Below, piece after piece: positions 57,913 through 64,000 of a stretch of 64,000 nt of DNA (within the stretch, counting starts at the first letter, position 1; each line of letters begins with the position of its first letter). The notes beneath the pieces are model-generated. The model saw only the letters and a list, made by a program, of their open reading frames with translations, was not told the DNA's origin and did no database searches. The position numbers and the translations under genes are program-made. The stretch lies in the NCBI GenBank assembly GCA_040255465.1, contig JBDZVA010000009.1, forward strand, positions 19,903 to 83,902, written 5' to 3'. The DNA comes from UBA5793 sp040255465. GTDB lineage: Bacteria; Planctomycetota; Phycisphaerae; Phycisphaerales; UBA5793.

Positions 57913-60900
57913 TTACCGTTGCTGATTTGTACATTTCCTTTCGTTTGTCTCCAGTTGCTCTTGCCAGTACTGAATCGCATCGAGCAAGTGCTGACGGCAG
58001 GCTTCGTCGATGGTCGCGAGTTTCCCACGGAGGCATTCAAGCTGTTTGCCTACGCAGACAACACTCTGACATTCGAGCGTCACTTTGGGATCCGAGAATG
58101 CGAAGCACTTCATCCGTTCAGCTGCGCATTCCGCTATGTCAGCGCAGTCGCGAACCGGCGGGTGGCTCACATCGCAAAGGCAGCAAATCAGAACACGTTC
58201 ACCATCTGGTGTTAACCACTCCCACTGAATGGCGTCGGTGCCCGGGTAAAGTGTGCACATCTTGGTACAAACGGGGTGTCCACTGCTTTCTCGATGACAC
58301 GGTCCCTTGGGTCCAGGGCTGGGCAGGAAGGGTGGCCAAGGATCTGGAGGTCGGTAGCGTCTGTCGCAATAGCGGTAGCACGGTCTCTGGAACTTCCAGT
58401 CACCCGGATTCCGGTTGCAACACTTATAGCACGCTTCGTAGCTCTCGCTTTTCGCAGCACAATCCCAAGGCTCGATCCTAGGGGGCGTGAATTTCGGCAC
58501 GGGTGGCCAGGCGCAAACCGCGGAGGTGCCACACTGGTTGCTGGCAAATCCACGTGAGTCGGTGGAAACTGTCGGAGAACCGGTTGCATAATCATACAAC
58601 GCCATGCCATCCACGTACCCAAGCGGATCGCGGCGGGTCCACACGCCCAGGTCGCTGCGGTAGACACGATGGCGGACGTGGTAGGTGTCACCCAGTTCGG
58701 CGTCGTACTCGTAGCCGGCGTAGCCCTTGCGGTTGGCGATGGAGGTGAATGTGCCGACCGGCGACCCGTATGGATCATAGTTCACGCGCTCGCTGATCGA
58801 GCCGGAGGTGTTGATCAAGGCCACGACGTCGTGGTGCTGGTTCTGGAGGTAGTAGCGGCGTTCATCGAGCGTGCCGTTGGCGTCAGTGTCGCGGTCGCGC
58901 AGGACGACGTCGTCGACATAGGATGACCCGCCCAAGCCGGAAGCCCCCGCGTTGTGATACCAGAACTGCTCAGTCGGGGCGGTGTCATCATTCTCGTACA
59001 TCGCAACGATCCGCCAGCGTTCGTCATAGGCGAAGTGTTGCCACGGTGCAGTCTCGTCGTAGCGGGCGCTGATTCGGTAGCCCAGCGCGTTGTAGGCGAA
59101 CTCGGCTTTCACATTGTCCGACTGGTCCCTGACCTTGACGAGCCGATACCACGCATCGTATTCGTACTTCCAGTCGCGCTTGTCATCGGTCAGGTTGCCC
59201 GAAGCGTCGTAGGTCGGAGCGACGTTGTTGGTCTGGTTGTCCCAGCCGGTGATCTCGTTGACCTTGTTGTGCGTGAAGTCCCAGTCGAACTCGGTCGTGC
59301 TGCCGCCGGTGACGAGGTCGGTGTGCGTCCAGTTGCCGACCTGGTCGAGGTCGAAGACCTGCCTGCGCGTCTCGCTGGTGATGCTGCCGCCGCTGAGCGT
59401 CCCGGCCTGCGCCTGGGTCAGGCGCTCGAGCATGTCGTTGGTGTACTTCCAGTCGAATCCGGTCTGAACCGAATCGTCGGCGGTGAGGAGGCTGGAGTTG
59501 CGGTCGTAGGCCAGTGTGACCTTGTAGAGATTGGTGGCGCTCTTGACCCAGCGCGACTCGATAATGCGGTTGAAGCGGTCCATCGCGTCGTAGACGTCGC
59601 TGTTGTTGAACAGCAGGGAAGTGACCACCGGGCTGGGCTGGTTGTAGACCGTGCCCACCAGCGAGCCGACGCCGAGGTAGGCGTAGCGGACTCGATTGGT
59701 CGCCCCGCCGCCTGAACCTTCGGCGATGCGCGTCATACGGCTGGCGTTGTCATCGTGCAGGCCGTCGGTGGATTCGTAGAGATAGGACAGGACGCCGCTG
59801 TTGGGCAAGGTCATCTGCGTGCGGCGCAGCGTGCGCCGGGCGCTTGTCGGCTCTTTCTTCTCATAGGCGTACGCGATCGCGTACTCGTCGGCGGATGTGC
59901 CCGTCGAGATCGCGCCGCTGCGGTTCTGGGTGAACGAGGCTAGGTTGCCCCAGTCGTCGTAGGCGTACTGCACCTGGTTCTGGACTGTGCCGCTGCCGAC
60001 GGTGGCGTTGTCGTAGGAAGAGACGAGATTCACGCGGCCGTGGTTGTCGTAGGTCGTCGAGAGGCGCAGGATGGCGGTGTCGAAGCCGCCCGAGGTGGTG
60101 ACGCGTTCGTGAGTCCTTCGGCCGGAATCATCGTAGTCGTACTCCATCACCCGGCCGACCTGGTCCTTGGTCCAGATCATCTCCCCCTGAGCGTCGTACG
60201 CGAAGGTCACGGCATCCGCGGCGCTGGCCGAGTCGGGATACTGCACCTTTTGGAGCAGATGGCCGGTGGCGATCTTCGAATCTCCGGCGCTGGTGCCCTT
60301 GGTTGTGCCGTAGGTGTAGTTGGTCGTCTCGTCGTTGCCCGAGCCCGTCATCCGCTGGGTGATCGAGGTCTGAAGGCCGTTGGTGTAGACGTACTCGACG
60401 GTCTGGTTGATGTCCGTGCCCGAGGGCTGCCCGCTGTTGGTGTTCGGGTCGTAGTTGCGGATTATCTTGGTCTGCCGGTTGGCGTCGTCGTACTCGAACT
60501 TGCTCACGCGGCCCATGGGGTCTTCGATCGTCTCGGCGCGACTCATGAGGTCGTAGGTCGTCGTGGTGCGCAGGGCCGTGTCCGAGCGCGCAGGGATGCT
60601 GAGATTGGTGCGATCGAAGGTGCTGCCGCCGTTGGTGCCGTAGGCCACGGTGTCGGTCAGGCGGTGGAGGTCGTCGTACCACAGGGCCGTGATCTGGGCC
60701 CGACCCTTGAGGTCCGACGCGGTGATCTTCATCGGATCGTTGTCAGCGTTGGTGTCCAGCGGACCCGTCGTCTGGCCCGTGCCCGCATCCTCATGCTTGC
60801 GCTGGATGAGCACCTGCATCAGAACTTCATCGCCGTCGGGGTCATAGACGGTCTGGTTCTCTTCGAGCACAATATCGCCGGTGACGGTCTGGGCGTCGGC

Positions 60901-63900
60901 GTAGCTCGAATCGTCGGTGCTGGCGAGGGTGAAGCGGTGCGTCACCCGACCGAGTCGATCGTGGTAGGTCTTGACGAGTTCCTCGCCCTGGCTCTTCACG
61001 ACCCGCCCGACTTTGTCATACCAGGTCAGAGAAGCGAGCGAATCATCATCGGCGCCAGTGGACTGGTTGATCTTGTGCCGCGTCGTCTTCCAGGTCCGGC
61101 CGAGTTCATCGAAGAAGGACTGCGCCAGGCTCAGGCGGTCGGTCGAGCGCGTGACGGGATTGTCCGAGGCGCTGACATTGCCATCCTTGTACTGGCCCGA
61201 GGCGACGAGACGGCCGAGGTTGTCGTACTTGTTGAGGATGAACTTGGGCTCGGTGGGATTGGTCTGGAGCAGCACCCGGCCGCGCACGTCGTTGGCAAAG
61301 GTGATCTCGCGACTTCCTGTGGCGTTGTCGCGGATGTAGGCGGTCTGGCTGGTGATGTAGGAGTTGCCGCCGTCACTGCCGCCGTCGTACTCGGTTTCCG
61401 AGACGACGACCATGTTGTTGGTCCCCGAGGTGTCGCCGCCGGGATCGCCGTTGTCGTTCGTGCCGATTTCCTGGCTGACGGCCCGGCCCAAAGTGTCGAA
61501 TTCGGTCCGGGTGATCGTCCCTGCTGGGGTTTTCGTCCGGATCAGGCGGCCCATCGTGTCGTGGGCGAAGGTCGTCACGTCGTAGTTGGTGCCCTGCGAG
61601 CCTTCGCCGGTCGAGCCGCTCACAGGAATCGGCGGGCGGAGGTGGTACTGCCACTGGGCCGTGGCGCGCACGCCCGTCGCGTTGTAGATCGTCTTTGTGA
61701 GGATGTGGCAGTTGCCGAGACTTGCCACGGCGTCGATCACATCGCTCTCAGTCGTGTCCACCTGGCTGTTGATCGCCGTCGTCGATTCGTTGTCCGTCAG
61801 TTCGATCACGCACTGGTAGACCTGCCGTCCCGCGTGATTCGAGATCACGTACTGGACGGGTCCGTAGAACACATCCGGGTCCGCTACGTTGTCGAAGTTG
61901 TTGTACGCGAGTGTCACCGCGAGCCGGCTGGCGAGCATCGAGTGGTTGGACTTCTTGACCAGTCCGCCCGCCGCGGTGGCGTTCATCACATCCAGCCGGC
62001 CCTGGCGGTCGTAGGTGTACGTCGTCTTGCGGTGCAGGGGCGACCCCGTGCTCGAGAACCCTGTCGGGATGGTGATCCCGCTGAAGTCGCCACTGGTCGT
62101 GTCGGCGTCGATGATCCGCTTGACGAGCTGCCCGCCGGAGAACTCGCTGTAGTCGATGCGGTCCTCGGCGTTCTTCTCGAACTGGAGCGTGCCATCCTCG
62201 AGGAAAAACTGTTTGGAGGAGTTCGCCGTCCCCGAGCCGTTCTTGGTTGTCGTGATTGCGGGCTGTGTCGTCGTCACTTCCTTGGGCATGAGCACCGCGT
62301 CGCCAGTATGGAAGGTGTGGCTGAAGCTGGTGAGGTGCGAGTTGGTCGTGCCCGAGGTGATCTCATCCTCATACCGTCGGCTGCTCGCCACGAGCGGCCG
62401 CACCACCGTCGAATCCCCGATCGTCTTGCTCGTGGTCGTGTAGGTCAGCGTGAGATCGAGATAGGCATCGCCACCTGTTCCCGTTTTGTGCTTCACATCG
62501 GTGATGAAGCCGGTCAGGTCGCCCGACGATTGGCGCACGATCGTATTGATGAGTCCGACCGACGAACTCAGTGTGAACGAGCCCGTCGAATGGGTGTAGG
62601 CCGTCACATTGGCGGGCGAATGGATGTCGGTGATGCCGCCGAGACTGTCGCGGACGACCTGCGTCGCCCAAGTCAACTGTCCGCTCGTCTGCGTGGGGTC
62701 GAGTTTCGTGCGGACTTGCGCCAATGGCTGTCCGACCTCATCGAAGTACTGCGTTAGGTAGGTTGTATCCGGCAACTCGACGACGGTGCGGTAGAGCCAC
62801 TCCTCGTCATAGCCGCTCCCGCCCGGATGACTCCCGTTGGTCGAATAGGTGAACTCGTACGTTCCCTCACCCGTCGCAATTCCCGAGCAGGCGCGTTGCC
62901 CGTTGAAGGTCGCCAGTGAGATCTGCCGGCTCGAGTACTCGAGGTACGCCGCCGCGTAGTCGAGCAGCGCGCTCTGGCTCGCGGTCAGGAAGTCATCATC
63001 GAACTGGCCATCCTGCGTCCAGTCGAAGTTCCGCGTCCCCTCGAAGCCCACGACGAGTTTGACCTGGTAGGACGTGCCGTTCGTGTCGCCGGACTTGTAG
63101 TAGCGGTAGTACTTCTTGCGGATCATCGACTTCGACGTGTCCGTCAACGGCGTCGTGATCGTGACGAGTTGAAGGTTGCCCGCCTCGCCGTAGGTCGTGT
63201 CCGCCGAGGTGTAGTAGGCGTAATCAACGCGGTTGACCTCAACCCAGCCGCCGCTGTCGATCTCGACCTTGACCTGTGTCAGGCGATCGACACTGTCGAG
63301 CGTGGTGTAGGCGTAGGTGTAGCGCCGATCCGCGGTGTCGAAGGCCAACTTGATACCGCCGTTGGTGTGGAAGCCATTGGTGATCGCGGTGCTCGGGTCC
63401 GTCTCGTGACCAACGTACGCCGTGTTGCCATCCGCGTCGATGATCTTCCAGATCTGACCCTTGGCCACGCCGGCATTGGCGTCGAAGCCGAAGAAGTACA
63501 CGCGCGTGCCGTGCTGATCGGTGTAGATATAGGTCTCCGGATCGCCCGCGCCGCCGGCCGCCGCCCGTTCGAAAGCGCCTGCGGCGCCGTTCTTCGACTT
63601 GAACTGATTGCTGCTCGTGCCTTCGCGTTTGAACTCGATGTAGCGGTCCGCGCCGTAGATCAGATACAGCACATCATTGGCGGCGTCATTGGGATCATCA
63701 TAAAGGAGGATCTCTGGCTGGCTGGATTGGAACCAGTTCCGCCCTTGATAGCCGTCGCTATCGTGATGGCTGCCGTCCACATCCTGACGGGCGTTGTAGG
63801 TGCGGCCAATCATCCACGCAAAACCCGGCGCGGGCATCGCGATGTCGATATCGAAGGGGGAGTATGTGCCGGTGTCGAGGCGCACGTCGCCGCAGATGCG

Positions 63901-64000
63901 GTTGTTGCGGTTCCAGTTGCCGCTTCCCTCGCCCTCGAACGGATCGCCCGCAAGGGAAACTGCGATCCCCGGCGCTTCGCGCAACGTTCCGTCGAGGTTC
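57913..64000 (-). CDS. Giant RHS / YD-repeat protein, N-terminus beyond the window
   Basis: At least 2028 residues; the frame is open at the right edge (NLDGTLREAPGI precedes the TTG at 63984), so the true start lies outside. Many YD repeats (YDxxGR..., e.g. TYDRQGRLDVM, YDDWGNLASFTQNRSG) form the shell. The core ends at the classic RHS border RRDPLGYVDGMALYDYATGSP. The ~210 residues after it are Cys-rich (YKCCNRNPGDW, CTKMCTLYPG, ICCLCDVS, CLRGKL) rather than a recognised toxin. Such proteins are usually exported as polymorphic toxins or surface proteins. No immunity gene is seen downstream. Confidence 0.9.
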   Translation of the reverse strand, partial: NLDGTLREAPGIAVSLAGDPFEGEGSGNWNRNNRICGDVRLDTGTYSPFDIDIAMPAPGFAWMIGRTYNARQDVDGSHHDSDGYQGRNWFQSSQPEILLYDDPNDAANDVLYLIYGADRYIEFKREGTSSNQFKSKNGAAGAFERAAAGGAGDPETYIYTDQHGTRVYFFGFDANAGVAKGQIWKIIDADGNTAYVGHETDPSTAITNGFHTNGGIKLAFDTADRRYTYAYTTLDSVDRLTQVKVEIDSGGWVEVNRVDYAYYTSADTTYGEAGNLQLVTITTPLTDTSKSMIRKKYYRYYKSGDTNGTSYQVKLVVGFEGTRNFDWTQDGQFDDDFLTASQSALLDYAAAYLEYSSRQISLATFNGQRACSGIATGEGTYEFTYSTNGSHPGGSGYDEEWLYRTVVELPDTTYLTQYFDEVGQPLAQVRTKLDPTQTSGQLTWATQVVRDSLGGITDIHSPANVTAYTHSTGSFTLSSSVGLINTIVRQSSGDLTGFITDVKHKTGTGGDAYLDLTLTYTTTSKTIGDSTVVRPLVASSRRYEDEITSGTTNSHLTSFSHTFHTGDAVLMPKEVTTTQPAITTTKNGSGTANSSKQFFLEDGTLQFEKNAEDRIDYSEFSGGQLVKRIIDADTTSGDFSGITIPTGFSSTGSPLHRKTTYTYDRQGRLDVMNATAAGGLVKKSNHSMLASRLAVTLAYNNFDNVADPDVFYGPVQYVISNHAGRQVYQCVIELTDNESTTAINSQVDTTESDVIDAVASLGNCHILTKTIYNATGVRATAQWQYHLRPPIPVSGSTGEGSQGTNYDVTTFAHDTMGRLIRTKTPAGTITRTEFDTLGRAVSQEIGTNDNGDPGGDTSGTNNMVVVSETEYDGGSDGGNSYITSQTAYIRDNATGSREITFANDVRGRVLLQTNPTEPKFILNKYDNLGRLVASGQYKDGNVSASDNPVTRSTDRLSLAQSFFDELGRTWKTTRHKINQSTGADDDSLASLTWYDKVGRVVKSQGEELVKTYHDRLGRVTHRFTLASTDDSSYADAQTVTGDIVLEENQTVYDPDGDEVLMQVLIQRKHEDAGTGQTTGPLDTNADNDPMKITASDLKGRAQITALWYDDLHRLTDTVAYGTNGGSTFDRTNLSIPARSDTALRTTTTYDLMSRAETIEDPMGRVSKFEYDDANRQTKIIRNYDPNTNSGQPSGTDINQTVEYVYTNGLQTSITQRMTGSGNDETTNYTYGTTKGTSAGDSKIATGHLLQKVQYPDSASAADAVTFAYDAQGEMIWTKDQVGRVMEYDYDDSGRRTHERVTTSGGFDTAILRLSTTYDNHGRVNLVSSYDNATVGSGTVQNQVQYAYDDWGNLASFTQNRSGAISTGTSADEYAIAYAYEKKEPTSARRTLRRTQMTLPNSGVLSYLYESTDGLHDDNASRMTRIAEGSGGGATNRVRYAYLGVGSLVGTVYNQPSPVVTSLLFNNSDVYDAMDRFNRIIESRWVKSATNLYKVTLAYDRNSSLLTADDSVQTGFDWKYTNDMLERLTQAQAGTLSGGSITSETRRQVFDLDQVGNWTHTDLVTGGSTTEFDWDFTHNKVNEITGWDNQTNNVAPTYDASGNLTDDKRDWKYEYDAWYRLVKVRDQSDNVKAEFAYNALGYRISARYDETAPWQHFAYDERWRIVAMYENDDTAPTEQFWYHNAGASGLGGSSYVDDVVLRDRDTDANGTLDERRYYLQNQHHDVVALINTSGSISERVNYDPYGSPVGTFTSIANRKGYAGYEYDAELGDTYHVRHRVYRSDLGVWTRRDPLGYVDGMALYDYATGSPTVSTDSRGFASNQCGTSAVCAWPPVPKFTPPRIEPWDCAAKSESYEACYKCCNRNPGDWKFQRPCYRYCDRRYRPPDPWPPFLPSPGPKGPCHRESSGHPVCTKMCTLYPGTDAIQWEWLTPDGERVLICCLCDVSHPPVRDCADIAECAAERMKCFAFSDPKVTLECQSVVCVGKQLECLRGKLATIDEACRQHLLDAIQYWQEQLETNERKCTNQQR

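Noticed and set aside
60040..62757. A 905-codon plus-strand frame
   Set aside because: Antisense of the RHS repeats; repetitive VV/GG text without motifs. The minus strand shows clear YD repeats.

Overview
The window reads as a chromosomal segment of a high-GC planctomycete, most likely Phycisphaerae-like. This rests on the membrane protein with a C-terminal CPCGYPRIGL...CPECG zinc ribbon (57330-57884), the DUF2924 / serine-recombinase / helper cassette at 51.7-54.5 kb, and the sigma-54 and multi-domain signalling repertoire. This is judged from protein style only; no rRNA, tRNA or CRISPR array was seen.

Layout. (1) 1-5.7 kb: three co-directional signalling genes (REC-histidine kinase, REC-HDOD, Cache-type hybrid kinase with REC and Hpt). 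(2) 5.7-38.8 kb: a tailed-phage-like prophage. Its minus-strand morphogenesis block runs, in transcription order, from terminase through gpW-like adaptor, portal, protease-capsid fusion, DUF2190-like protein, head-tail and tail proteins, a G/T chaperone pair with a probable frameshift, and tape measure to three distal proteins. Plus-strand cargo interrupts it: a GIY-YIG protein, a thioredoxin-like lipoprotein, and a three-gene CBASS locus (CD-NTase, E2-like, SLATT). A plus-strand run of small genes (25.4-28.6 kb) faces a translationally coupled minus-strand block (HNH, ParB-methyltransferase, small regulators). A PrimPol/DUF3987 protein, helicase, DUF669, Sak4-like ATPase and sigma factor form the replication block. 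An iteron-rich, partly AT-rich gap beside the primase looks like an origin. (3) 38.9-51.8 kb: a regulated defence-like island. A sigma-54 activator with an RtcR/CARF-like sensor domain lies between two near-perfect sigma-54 promoters. One points left at an unrecognised two-gene operon; the other points right at a six-gene run (HsdR, HsdM, HsdS with an extra C-terminal domain, a small HTH protein, a DUF3696-type ATPase and a PLD-like protein). (4) 51.7-54.5 kb: serine recombinase cassette, a candidate integrase for the element. (5) 54.7-64 kb: a membrane/winged-helix protein with a polyprenyl diphosphate synthase, a gene-poor gap, the zinc-ribbon membrane protein, and a giant RHS/YD-repeat protein running off the right edge.

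The most unusual feature is the sigma-54/CARF-controlled restriction island. The promoter elements are read directly from sequence; the inducing ligand, the function of the left-hand gene pair and any link to the CBASS nucleotide cyclase are inference.
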